Source: Moringa oleifera
Lineage: Eukaryota; Streptophyta; Magnoliopsida; Brassicales; Moringaceae
DNA: 64,000 bases
Assembly: GCA_021397835.1 (NCBI GenBank)
Contig: JAJFZO010000191.1
Coordinates: forward strand, 6,639,001-6,703,000
Direction: 5' to 3'
Shown here: in pieces, positions 25,568-38,400 of the stretch
Numbering within the stretch: the first letter of the stretch is position 1
How the letters are laid out: each line of letters begins with the position of its first letter
Made by a program: the position numbers and the translations under genes
Notes under the pieces: model-generated
What the model was told of the DNA's origin: nothing
Seen by the model: only the letters and a program-made list of their open reading frames with translations
The model's database searches: none

Positions 25568-26214
25568 TCTAACAAATAATAGGACACTGATTATATATAT
25601 TCCATGACATCAAGCTGAAGACATAACAAATAAGAGCGCAATAATCATGAATTTACTTAGACAATTAGCATAATTAGCATAAGACCCTGACAACATAGTG
25701 AGGCAACACTAACAAGTTCAATAATACAAAATCTATCCATACTTGGCCCATAAAGGGTATTGGTATTCATGCTTAGCTCTAAAAATCTTAATAAGAACGC
25801 ACACCTTCCAACATACTCTCTTTGAACACATGTAGACTTAGAAGAACGAAAGGTAAAGGATCCCCAAAGTCAAAAAAGTAGTAAACCAATCTACATAAAA
25901 TCTTCCCAACACTTAAAATGCATAGAATAGAATGTGTTAAAATAAAAGAATTTTACTAGCACTGATGTGGTCATGCAATTGGTCTTTAGCTTCGAACAAG
26001 CTAACTCAAACAACTGCTCTTGACTTGCCTAAGTATAATGATAAAAAGCAATTATGTCGCGATGATGAGGTTTAAAGTCTAGGTATAGCATCTTTTAGTC
26101 TGGCATTATGGCCTTCCTTATGCAATCCAAGCCATGGAGAGGAACCATTGTTAATTCTAGAAGGTATGGGACAAGCTATGCTAGATGAAATCTGTTTTCA
26201 AAATGATGAAGGAT

Positions 26215-26585
26215 AGTCGTGAGGGATGAACTCATCCCTGGACTCCGTCTTTTGATAAGGCGCACTTTTATTATGATCGTCCCACATGTTGCACAATTAT
26301 GGTAGCAAAAACTAAAGTAAAACATGTCCTTATACTTTGTTTAAAGAAAAGATGACAAAGAAAAATGTCGGTGATCTAACCAAATAGGCAATAGTAAAGT
26401 GGCCTCTTAACTCGTCTCTGGACATTTCAAAAGGTTATCTTTGGATTTTGTCCTACGTACATTAGTGCACACTTTCTTGATTATCCTTAAACATAATGCA
26501 AAATTATATCGGCAAAAACTAAAACAAAAGTTGTCTCTAAACTTTCTTGAGGAAAAAAGAACAAATAAATGTTGAGACTTGATTT
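26215..26585 (+). repeat. Imperfect tandem duplication of about 185 bp
   Basis: The halves 26215-26395 and about 26400-26585 share ordered blocks: CTCATCCCTGGAC / CTCGTCTCTGGAC, GCGCACTTT / GTGCACACTTT, the common GCAAAAACTAAA, and a following ACTTTGTTTAAAG / ACTTTCTTGAGGA. Internal duplication within the LTR element. Confidence 0.5.
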
Positions 26586-26669
26586 AATAAGAATCTCAAC
26601 TTCTTTTGGTCCCTGAAATCTCTTGAGTGGAAGAGTGGTATTAGTAATGGTTTAAGCCAAATAGAGCAA

Positions 26670-27033
26670 TGCTCACTAAGACTTCTGGTTTAAAAGCTTT
26701 AGCAAGGCCTAACAAGATTAATAACCCAAAAGCTCCAATAAGAGCTTACCACATGATCTTCCTTAGACAGAAATTAATAACTTTGATAAAAGAAGCTACA
26801 TTGAAAGGACAGATCAGCCATGATAAAGGATGACATAAGCATGGCCTTTTGGTTATGGTTTGTAGGTAAGATTGATGGTGGCAATTGATGACAATTGAAG
26901 CCTTGACAAAAGAAAAGGCACTCGGGACAATCGAAGAAAGGGTTGGACTACAAAGAACAAGAAAGAAAGAATAAAAAAAAGAAAGAAAAAAGTTGTACAT
27001 TTTAAGCTCAACCACGTACTGGAGAGTACAACA
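26670..27033 (+). repeat. Putative 3' LTR of the non-autonomous element
   Basis: Diverged direct copy of 24634-25012, ending AGTACAACA. The left boundary is approximate. Confidence 0.55.
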
Positions 27034-28252
27034 AAGTTATAAGTGTTTAACTCTTCAATCAACCTAATTGCTTTAAATTAGAATAAGTCAAGTGAGTAAT
27101 TGATTAATCATATCTCATATGATCAACTCAATTAAATGATGTTACTCTATATTAAAAAAAAAGTCAAATAAGGGTAATTAATAAGAGTACACATGATTCA
27201 ACTACAAATATATATCTAAACCTATTGAATCAAATCTCATGAAAAAAGTAAACAAGTTGATTTCGTTCAAAAAGTTTATCTCTTCAATATCTCGAAAACA
27301 ACTCTCATGAAATCAAGGAGAAACCAAAACTTATGTCTACGAGTCAAAATAATTCTCTTACGACATCAATAAACCATTATTTAGATCGTATAAAAAAATG
27401 GGTATCTCTTTTTTTTCTTTTTGATAATTCAATAATTTGTTGAATTAAATATTAGAGTTTTCTTCTTTGATTTTTTATTTTTGCCATTTGAAAACTTTTA
27501 AACCTAATTTTCTTTGCTTTCAGTTAGAATATTTTTTTAACAAAAAAAAATTGTTGAAAGATAACCTAACAAACGCAACAAAGGAGAAAAAAATGTTTCT
27601 ATTTTCTAGATTTTGCAAGAAAATTAGGTTGACATAGACAATCACTAATTTCATGAATCAATGACATACATCTAATTAGCCAATTAATTACTTCACATCA
27701 CCACGAATCAAACCAACACTAGTATAAAACTGGTCTTCCAGAACAGATGAAGTGACATGTAATATGTTGAACTTTTGGTCTCGATTAAGAGGAATTGCCA
27801 ACACCATTTGATTCGAGCATAGTTGTCATTTAAAAGTTTCTTAATTATGAGTTTATCTATTTAGGTTTCAGATTGTCTTTATAACTTGTGAGGGTTATGT
27901 CAATCAAAAATTACTTAGTATTCTTGATGTATTTTTGAAAAAACTCTTTTAATAGCTCTCTTTTTTTTTTGTGAAGTCGAGATCAAGAATTGATCTTAGA
28001 GTGAATGTAACTTTATTAGGTAAACCATTATAAATCTTATGTTTATTATCTTTTAATTAGTTGGTTAATTCTTGTACAAATATTGTTGCACTCAGACAAA
28101 TCCAAGCGACAAACCAAGGAAAGATTCTAAGTAAAAAGAAGTTTTTTTAGCTATATTCTTGATATTGTATAATTAATAAGCTTTTTAGGATTAGTATTAC
28201 GTTAGCAAACATATAAAGAAATATGTTTACAAACTGGTGATCTCTTTATAAT

Positions 28253-28263
28253 TGGTATCAGAG
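28253..28263 (+). other. Primer-binding site of the copia element
   Basis: TGGTATCAGAG, the standard copia primer-binding site complementary to the 3' end of plant initiator methionine tRNA. Confidence 0.85.
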
Positions 28264-29559
28264 TTTTCTTTGATCCAAGAAATCATCAAGAAAGGCTTGC
28301 AAATTCAAGAAACTTTTTTTATGGAACTAACTTATAATATGTCAACTATCAATTATGTGTAAATGCACCATTCTAGTGAAGTAAGGGTGAGTAATTAAAA
28401 TGCGCTTAATGGTGAAAAGAATCCTAATAACATCGATGGTTGAAGAGACGAAGAAAGAAGTGATGAGACTACTCATAATTCCTTAATTCCTAGCTTTAGG
28501 GATCAAGTGCTCATAAAGGTAACAGATAAGGCATTCACTGGTAGGGTATGGCAAAAATGGGAGCAACTTTACATGACAAAGTCTTTAGTAAATAGGTCAT
28601 ATCTCAATATCTAGCTACATAAGTTCAAAATACAACCATACAAGTCAATGGAGGGAAATATTGATGATTTTTGAAACAATTAGATATGAAGATATTCTTT
28701 TTTGATAGAGAATTGAAAAAAACTATCTATATGAAACGATTAAAAGGCTTTGAAGTAACAAGGAAAGAAGATCATGTATGTCTGCTTAGAAAAATATTGT
28801 ATGAGCTCAAACAATCTTTCAGACAATGGTAAGAGGTTTGACATGTTCTATGACACATGAATGCTTCAAAACGAGTAGCTATGATGCATGGTTATATTAC
28901 AAGGGAGATGGCAACAAGATGGCAGTGATGATACTATTATATGTGAATGACATACTCATTGCTAACAGTAACATTTAAAAGATTAAAAGATCGAGGAAAT
29001 ACCCAATAGGGAATTTGATATGAAATATTTAGACTTTATAAAGAGGATCTTTAACATTCAAACTCAAAGGGACGAAAAGAGAGGTTACTTGAAGTTGCCC
29101 TAGCAATACTACCTATAAAAGCTAGTTGAAAGATTCTCAATATGTCAATCTAAGCTTATAAAATATATCTCTTGAGAACATTTCACGTTGTTTACAAATG
29201 GCTACCCCAAGACTAAGAATAAAAGACGAAAAATGAATAAGATTCTATACTCAAGTGTAGTAAGGTCAATTATATATGTCATGATCTGCAGTTGGTTTGA
29301 TATTTACTTGTAATTAGCCTAGTTAACAGATATAACTAATTCAAGAAGAGGGCATTGGTAGGCCATGAAATGGTTCTTAGATATATCAATGGGATAAAGA
29401 ATTATGGTTTATTTATTAAAAAAAATAGGACTAATGTAACAAGGTATCATGGTTGTGTTAATTTTAAATTTGTTGGTAATAAAAATAAAAAGAAGTCTTT
29501 ATTTGTTTTTATGTATACATATAAAGACTATCATTCTAATTAGAAGGTTGAACTTAAAG

Positions 29560-30216
29560 TAAGAGTGAGTATTTAGTTGATTCGATCGATTCAGTTCAAT
29601 AATTTCAAAACCAAATTAACTGAACTTGTTAAAAAAATCGAAAACCAATCAAATGTTAATAAAAATTGATTAAATGAAAAACTAAACAAATCAATTTTTT
29701 TATTAAAAATTTAATTAAGACAAAATTAATTGATATTAAATTAATACAAAAAAAATTCTTATCGTTTCACAACCAAAAAGTAATATACATATTATCAAAC
29801 TAAACTTTTATAATAAATTACATTCACAAAATTGAACAAAACGTAATATAACAAGTTAACAACTATATAAATTACATAATGAATTCATAAATAAATATAA
29901 TAACTTTTTATATATTAAAATTTTTTATCTTTATTTTTTTCGCTACTTCCATCGTACAAAAACTTATATTTGCATAAAGATAAAAGTAAAATTTAATTTA
30001 ACTTAATAGTTAATTAATAAAAAATATAATACATAAAAAAATTGATTTTTCAATCTATTCCGCCCAAAAAAATTCCAACAAAAAACAAACCGATTAAATC
30101 AATTATAATGAAATTATCATAAAAAAAAACAAAAATTGAAAACTAACTAACTAAAATTAATTGGATCAATCAATCAATCAATTAATTCAATTAAAATCGA
30201 TTAATTCTCACTTTTA
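29560..30216. mobile_element. MITE-like AT-rich insertion inside the copia RNase H region
   Basis: RNase H-like coding is readable up to about 29555 and resumes at about 30220 with RNVILSSIKTKYIIITE. The 650 bases between are AT-rich and non-coding. The edges are imperfect inverted repeats: AAGAGTGAGTATTTAGTTGA from 29561, and the reverse complement of the right edge, AAAGTGAGAATTAATCGATT, from 30214. The shared (A)AGTGAG.ATT.A.T.GATT terminus resembles common plant MITEs. The element family and the exact target duplication (possibly TAA/TTA) are unresolved. Confidence 0.55.
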
Positions 30217-30540
30217 ATTTCAAAGAAATGTGATCTTATCAAGCATTAAAACTAAGTATATTATCATTATTACAGAATGATTCAAAAAGGTTATTTGATT
30301 GCAACCGCTGCATAATGAGTTGGAGTTTTATAGTTCAAAGGCAAGCACATTTTTTGATCGCCAATCAATAATACGTCCTTTGAAGAACCCTATGCATCAA
30401 GGACATACTAACACACTTGAATATTAAGTATCATTTTATAAGGAAAAAGGTGAAGCAAGATTGCTTGAAATTGGAGAAAATGGACATTGAAGATAACTCA
30501 GCTAATATGTCTACTAAGACTATTCCTTAAAAAAAAAATA

Positions 30541-32452
30541 CCAAAGTTTAAGAAAGAGCTACGGGCGATATGAAATTAATATCACATTAATAAACATACC
30601 CAGAAATACGGGTGATCTTCCTATAAAACTATAACACTATCCTCATTGAATTTACCTTTTTTGCATGGTTATTACCTTGCAATTCAATTGCTACTGTATT
30701 TAAATAAGTCTATGAAACCATAGGACCATAATGACAATATATTCATGTATGCAATTATACATATATTAACTATTTTCTTTTGTTTCCGTAGCTTATAATC
30801 ATAAGTGGGTCGATATCAAATTATTAACTATTAAAAAGAATCAACAAAAACCTATTAGATAAGAAACATATCTTCAAAGTATAAAATAATAAATTGAAAT
30901 CCTATTTTTGAGTCGCTTTCTATTAATAAAACAACAAAAGGTACCATCTGTATGTCACGGGCAAAGCTTACTGTTGGGCAGGCAGGCAGCCAACGGAGTG
31001 ACTCGGGAGAGCGACTTAATACATATTGCCTGTGCGTTGGTTTAGCATCTATTCTGATTATCAGTGCTTAGTGGCTTTCACGAGACATGCGGGGCCCAAT
31101 TTTTGTAGCATTCTGAATTTTTTTTTTTTATTTTAAAATTAAAAAAAGTTAATAAAATACTATAATTGTTGAGTTAAATACAGACAAATAAAGATAGATA
31201 ATATGCATGCAGCATATTATCTTCACCAACAATGATTAGAAAAACTATAATTATTAAGAAAATATTATTATAGAATCAAAACTAATCAATGATATCAATT
31301 TGTTGTTACCGTGTATTTTTAAAAATGATTTAATATTTTGAAAATATTTTTTGATATTTATATTTTAAAATAAAAATATTCATAGAAGATGGTTTCACAT
31401 GTGACATGTCATAAATGTGGTGGGTGGAAAATTTAAAAGAATTTGGTAACGCCATAGAGGAAAGGGCAAATGCAGCCATCATTATTTATTTATTTTTATT
31501 TTTTAAATTTTTGTTGCTTTCATTTGGATTTCATTTTGTAAATAAAACAGCTGAGATTCCAATTTTGTCATCAGAATGTCCACATTTTTATTTTGGATTC
31601 ATCAAAAATAGTTTTATATAAATAATGTCCAAAAAATCAGAAAAAACGAGAGAGCTGCTGTCACATTACTACTGCCACGTGTCAAAGAACCCACTTGCCA
31701 AAAGATCATCAACAGAGAGCTCAGCTGTCATCCAGTATCGGTTTCATTTGGAAACTTAATATTCTGGCTTTAATTTCTTTTTAAAATAAATATTATTTCG
31801 GATGAAAATATTCAAAATTTATTCTTAAGATTTAATACAGATATAAGTGGAAGGGTAAAGAATCTTTTTTAAAAAAGTTTTATTAGTCCAAAATTGCTTT
31901 TTGGAAATTAGATATTCAGTCCCCAAAAACTAAATCACAAGTAAAAACAGTTTTATGATTTTGTTTTAGTTGGGGCTATTAGCTTTTAGAATTATATTCA
32001 GAAATTGTGTATTGCTGACCGTAAGTAGCTAATCATGCTTTGACATTAGGGGGAAACGTCGACTTGTGAAGATTTATAAGGTGATTGATTGACTGGAATT
32101 AATGCGAAATCAGAGTTAAGTTTGTATGAAGATCTGAAGTCTTTGCCCATTAACTCAGATCTCAATGTTGCTAGAGAGTTAGACTCTCTGCTTATGGATC
32201 TTGGGATTTGAATATAATGGATAATTCCGCAAAAGAAGCACTAAATCAGCTGATCGTCTTCATCATCACCCAACCTAACCCAACCAGCTTCCTTCCCCCC
32301 CGCTAATCTCGCCTCCAGTCCATTTTTTTCACTGTTTAGTCTTTCCGTCTTGGCGTCTTCTTTTCTCTATCAGTAATGGCTCTTACTTTTACTAGTATGT
32401 CAAAAGCCGCATAAACAAACAGGAATCATTGCGCTAACCCACGCAATACACC
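30541..32452. other. Spacer and RLP4 promoter region
   Basis: AT-rich sequence without a recognisable gene. An ACGTG-containing segment (TGCCACGTGTCA near 31674) is a further G-box-like element. The last few hundred bases are presumably the promoter and 5' UTR of the receptor-like protein gene. Confidence 0.45.
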
Positions 32453-35400
32453 ATGTCTCTCCTCTGTTTCCTCTGCTTCTCTCTCCTCCTCTCCTTTCCC
32501 CTCTCCCTCTCCTTCCCCTACAGTAAGCTCTCTCTCTCTCTCCCTCTGTTCGATAAACTTAACTCGATTCAGTAATACATTTGCATTGATTTGCAATTTC
32601 ATTTCTGATTGCAGATACCTCCTTGCATATAGACTGTGGCAACGCAGTGCCCTCCACCGACCCATTCAACACGACGTGGCTGACGGACCAGTACTACACG
32701 GGTGGGGCTACCGCGGTGGTCTCGGAGCCGCTACGGTTCAGTCATGTCCCGGAGAAGACGCTTCGTTACTTCCCGCCTTCCTCCGGCAAGAAGAATTGCT
32801 ATGTCGTGCCGTTGCCAGCCGGTCGCTACTACGTGCGCACCTTTACTGTCTATGACAACTATGATGGCAAGTCGCATTCGCCTTCATTTGAAGCCTCCGT
32901 CGAGGGTACTATGGTGTTCTCATGGCGCTCTCCCTGGCCCGAGAACCTTGCCCAGGACGGCTCCTACTCCGATCTCTTCGTCTTCGTCGACGACGGAGAG
33001 CTTGACCTCTGTTTCTACAGCATTGCCACCGATGCTCCCGTCATTGGCTCACTCGAGATAATCCAAATCGACCCGCTCTCTTATGGTTCCAGGGTGACCG
33101 GACGTGATGTCGTTCTGGTCAATTACGGGAGGCTGTCCTGCGGGTCGGTGCAGTGGGGCCCTGGGTTTAGCAACGACACCGACGATTTTGGGCGGACCTG
33201 GCAGTCCGACGCAGGTTTCCTCTCCGCAAATTCTGCCCGATCGCTCCACACCTTGGAGGTAGTCGACGGTGCAAATCAGCCGCCTAACTACTTCCCGATG
33301 AAGCTGTATCAGTCAGCAGTGACGGCTAGTGGGGGACTGAAGTACGAACTGGAGGTGGATGCGAAGCTGGATTACTTGCTGTGGTTCCATTTTGCGGAGA
33401 TTGATTCCAGCGTAAAAAGAGCAGGTGAAAGAGTGTTCGATTTGATGGTGAACGACGAGAACGTGAGTAGAGTGGATGTATACAAGGAGGTAGGGAGCTT
33501 TGCCGCGTACAGTTTGAATTATACAGTGAAGAATCTGAGTAATACTGCTTTAGCTGTAAAGCTGGTGCCCGTAAAGGGTGCCCCCTTGATCAGTGGGCTC
33601 GAGAACTATGCTATTGTACCTGCTGATATCTCCACACTGCCTGACCAAGGTAAGTAGAATTGTTGATGGACATTAAGTTGTTAGTGGTGACCAATTTTAG
33701 TGCATATTAGGTGGGTCTGTTATTATGTGGTAAAGAAAAAGGTGGGGCTGTTATTTATATATTTTTTTTTTCTCTGTATGCGTATTTTTCACCAGAAGTA
33801 GAGAAAATGAAGGTGGTACTTTTTGTGAAAACAGAAAATGGGTGTTCTGATGCACTGAGTGTTGGCTTTATTTTTATACAACATGGCTGCTAGTATGAAG
33901 TGCACCTCACTTCTGTTAATTGTTTAGGTCTTAATAACTCTAATTGTTTTTGTTGGCTCTTTAATTTTGGTTTAACTTTAAGAAAAATTAGTTGTTTGCT
34001 TTGGTGTAGATAATAACAATCATTAATTTGAAGCATGAGCCCCTATGACCGGCTAGAGTAATTAAGAGATATATTCTACTTGATTTCTTTCATATCCACT
34101 TATGTAAATGGACTCAAAGCTTCTTTTATTTTTCCTATTGCCTTAGCCATAAGAAGCAGGGTCTAGATTGGTTGGAACCGGCATGTAAAAGGCATCTAGG
34201 AATGTCTTAAGCTTGCTCTTGCTAGGTTGGGTTCACTTGGGCTCTTCACCAATTAGATTGTTTAGCTCTAATCCATCATGTCTAATATGCAAATTCTTAC
34301 ACTGTACTTCCCTTTCCTAAGTTTTTTTTTCTGCTTAAAATCTTTCAACACCTCAATCTCATCATGCTCTCTCATGTGTTGAACTAGTGACTTCTTTGAA
34401 TACACCATGGTTTTTATTGTGTCACTCCCGGCAACCATATTATGGGACTCTCTTTGTGATATTTCTTTAATCCTTTTTAAAGATCTCAAACTCTCATAAC
34501 TTACTTATCTTTGTTAATGGCATCATCACAGCTTCTCATATATATATACATACACACATTATTTATTTTGGCTATTTTGTGTCTTTCTCAATAATTACAT
34601 CGTGAGATTCTTCCTCACAAAGAAGAGGAATTATTTGGAAGACACTTTTAAGTGTTAGGAAGAATTGGGAGGACACTATAAGCACACAAGCAATGCCTGA
34701 TATCATTGATACGAGTAGAGAAGTTCTGAAAGTAAAAAGTTGTGGTTTTTGAAATAGATTAAACAAATGTTGTGAGAGGATTTCATGATGTGGTTCTTGA
34801 GAAAGACTTAGAAAAACCCGTGGAGTATGCATAGTGTCTACTTTTTTTGAGGGAGGAATGATGAGATTGAGTTGTCAAAAGATTTTGGACATCTGGTGAA
34901 GCTTAGGAAATAAAAGTCAAATGTAACTTTTGGGAATTAGACATAATAAGTTGGAGCTAAACAAGTCCAAATTAGTCAAAGGCCCAAGCAAAGGAAGGGT
35001 CAGCTGAGCAAGTCAAGACATGTCGTTGGTGCCTTGTTACAGCTCTTCCTAACCGGGCCAAAGGTCCCTTTATTACTACCAAGGCACCAGCAAACAAAAA
35101 AGGTTGAATCTACCTACTGAAGTGCATAGGGTACAGAACTGACTAATGAACAATATATCCATTACCTCCCCTAGCATATAAGCTAGTGATTGTTCTTAGT
35201 ACAATTTGTTACAGCACTCCTCCCCAACCCTAACCCCACCCCAAATCTTGTATAAAAGATCCATGTTACAAGTTAGGCAAGGAGTACTCAATCTGTAATC
35301 TCAAACTCAATAGTCAAGTTAAAATACATATTTCTTGTTTTCACATCAACATGTCTTTGTAAATGACCAGATATGAGAACTTAAAAGAATTTGGATTCCA

Positions 35401-38400
35401 ATAGCTGTTAAGAGAATCTAGGAAGTTAAAGTGAAAGAATTACATGTGAAAGATGACACACCGCTCAAAGGAGCTAATAGTGACATATCTTAGAATTTGT
35501 TTCTAGCACTTGAAAGGCTTATGATATTTTGGCTTTGAAATGAATGGAAAAAGAAATTGTGGATTGTAGAAATTATTGTAATTTCTTTCAGAAAATGGAA
35601 AGAAAGCAAAAAGGAAACTAAGATTCTCTGTGGTGAGATTGGTATTATTTCAAATGGATGAATGCTAACCAAGACTCATATTTCTAGTGATGGCCATGAG
35701 AGCCTTGAAAAGTTCACTTCGCGTTCGTGATAGAATGGGTTGGAACGGTGATCCTTGTGCACCTACTACCTGGGATGCTTGGGAGGGTGTCACATGCCAT
35801 CCAAACAAGGAGGGAACTGCTCTTGTGATATTTCAAATGTAAGTGCTGTCTTTACTATTGTTTTTCATGTCTATGGCTCTTGCTTGCCCCTGAATCACTT
35901 TGTTTGTTAGCTAAACAAAATATTAAGAACATAATTGTGTAAATATGAGCAGGCAACAGAATCTACATTACCAATTTTTGCATGTATTTGTCAGTGGATC
36001 TCATGGGCTGAAGAGCTAGAAGTACTGCAAATGATAACATTTTGAGCATATTTAGGGTCATGTATCATGTATTTGCTTATGATCGGTCATGTTCGGCATC
36101 AGTTTTGCAGCATTGTGTGTGAATTTGTAGAAAGTTGCTAATATAATTCAGAAATTGCACACCACTGGTTTGCCCTTGTGGCAATATCATGCTTTTACAA
36201 TCAGGAAGAGCTTAACTAGTTAGTGGCATTGAAGTACTTCAGGTTTCTTTTTTTTTACTCCCTTCTGTTTGATTAGGGTCTTCAGGGCAATGTCATCACT
36301 ATTTTTATGACTTCTATTTCTTAACTATTCCAGAGATCTTGCAAGTCAGGGCCTGAAGGGGTACATCAGTGACCAGATTAGTCTTCTGTCAAATTTGGTT
36401 AGCCTGTAAGTTTCAACTGCCAACTTACTGTGTGCAGAAGTTACCGTATGGACTATAGAAAGTTATAACTCTTGTTTACTGCATTATGATGTATGTGCTT
36501 ACCATGGATTCTTTTCAGCTATCTGTTGGATGTAGGACATATCGTGTAAAGATGGCATGTTAGCTTGTAAACTTGCAACATTTTTCTGCCTCATCATCGT
36601 CCTAGTGGCTTTAACCCAACCATATCACTCTACATTGATGTAATTTTTGGTTTCTGTCTTTTTACCAATCACTTGCACTCTTGTGTAACAACTTTCTTGG
36701 CAAAAGACATAATGTACTACATGATCTCTCTTCTAAGTGATGTTTTGTTTAACATATATTCATAGCCATATGAGAATGGCTGAATGTTGTTTTGTGTCTA
36801 ATTTAGTTTGTTATCCTGCCAATCGTAGCACTAACGTACCTGTTCTGGTTTATGCTCCTTCATGTTCTATGTTGACATACATACGGCCTAGTTTGGGAAA
36901 AAATGTTGAGATTTTAATGTTGATTAATGCAGTATCTCTCTTTGAATCTGGATACTCATTGAATATAAGCCACATAGATAAAAGTAGCTGGTTCATTTTA
37001 GTAGTTGCTTGTCATTCATTCATCTATTTAGTTACTTATTCTCTCATTCTCTTTTTTTTTTTTTTAAATCGAGTGTTCAGATCATTTTATAGTATGATAT
37101 TTATGAAATGTTATGTTTGCCCTTATGCTGTATTTGATGAATATCTACAATTATACTTGCAGTGCATAATTTCATTTTTCCACTAGTGCTTATTCAAACT
37201 TAGTCCCTTTAAAGTCTTTGTTTGTATATGTATCTGCCTTCAGAGGTGATTCATGAAAAAATAATCCTTCTTTGCTGTTTAGTTTAACCATTTAGTAACT
37301 ATTTCTCTTCTTTGTCTTCTTTACAGCAACTTAAGTTCAAATTCATTAAGTGGTACTCTACCATCAGGGCTTGGTCAAAAGTCTCTTGTAAAGCTGTAAG
37401 TAGAACACAATTTTGTTACATTTCTTCTTTTATATAACATTTTCTTGTCAATATTTCCTCATAATTTGCTCAGAAATGTTATAAGGAGTGCCTCTTTTCA
37501 CTCATTGAGTATTATATGTTTGTATATAGATGTTAATACATACAAATGAGGTATATATGTATATGTATGTATGGGATCGGAAATGGGTCGATCTGGCCCC
37601 GAAATCATGAACACACTACCCAAGCTTGGCCCATGAGAAGCCTGTTTGGTTTTTAAAATTAATGGGTTGGGCTAAGTCTGCTTGTTCGAAAAATATGTGA
37701 CACTTGACCCTACCTGCTGGCTTGGTTACCCTATTGTTCTTTATACGGGTCAATTTGAAGGACTTTACATGGGCTATATAGGCCAATCTCAAGACACTTT
37801 ATCCTAGTCAATTTAATGAACAATCTTATTTATTACTTTTAAAGAAAATAATATAAATAAGTAAGTAAATTTTAATATACAAAATAAATAACAATAATAA
37901 TGATATAGAAAGCTGATAAATTAAGAATCTGAAATATTTAACATATCACAAACGTCGTACATTTCTGTGTGCAATATTGAGGTCAGTGTGATTAGAACGT
38001 AGTATATATACTTATCTGACATATTTTAACATGCAAAATAAATAATATTAATAGACATTTAAAATTATGTATTCTTTTGATAAAAAATAGATAGATTAAA
38101 TGAATTTAGGTTCATTTTTGTAGGATGTATTGACTTATAAAAAATGTCAAAAGAGAGAAATGAAAGATATAATTTATCTTGGTTTTTCAATATGATAACA
38201 CACTAAAATTTGATAAACTTTTTGAAAAATCTAGTTCTATGTATGTGATGCACATAGTGTATTAATTTAAATATTTATGGATAAAAAATTGATAGAAAAA
38301 TATTAATGGATTGTGTTATTACTTGTTGATAGACTTTATATTTTCGAAATTTGTTATATAAAATTTAATGTTAAATTTAAACGAGCAATGGGCTCACCCA

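Larger units (their letters stand above)
24634..27033 (+). mobile_element. Old non-autonomous LTR retrotransposon (LARD/TRIM-like)
   Basis: Two diverged direct repeats of about 360-380 bases frame the element: roughly 24634-25012 and 26670-27033. They share colinear blocks such as ACTAAGACT, GCAAGATTGAT/GTAAGATTGAT, the AG-rich stretch, TTGTACAT.T.AAGCTC and terminal AGTA.AACA. Directly after the first repeat comes TTGGCGTAGTCTATGAGAAGG, closely resembling the primer-binding region of many plant Ty3/gypsy elements. The roughly 1.66 kb interior shows no gag or pol frame. Instead it holds a 34-bp tandem array and a duplicated segment, listed separately. LTR start points are approximate, and no clear 5-bp target duplication was found. 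Confidence 0.6.
27765..30540 (+). mobile_element. Degenerate Ty1/copia retrotransposon with large internal deletion
   Basis: A probable 5' LTR begins TGTTGAACTTTTGG at 27765 and runs to about 28250. TGGTATCAGAG (28253-28263), complementary to initiator tRNA-Met, is the primer-binding site. A copia gag fragment follows at about 28530-28680 (WEQLYMTKSLVNRSYLNI). From about 28690 the frame changes abruptly to the reverse transcriptase C-terminal half: VCLLRK.LYELKQSFRQW at about 28777-28830 and LLYVNDILI at about 28936-28962. RNase H pieces end near 30530. Protease, integrase and the first part of reverse transcriptase are absent. Stops and frameshifts are frequent, and no 3' LTR was found. The reverse-transcriptase active-site box reads YVND instead of YVDD. 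Confidence 0.78.

Noticed and set aside
29355..29543. 62-codon plus-strand frame
   Set aside because: A fragment of the decayed copia RNase H region, not a gene.
36737..37186. 149-codon frame in RLP4 intron 4
   Set aside because: Intronic, with low-complexity Leu/Phe/Ser composition and no recognised motif.
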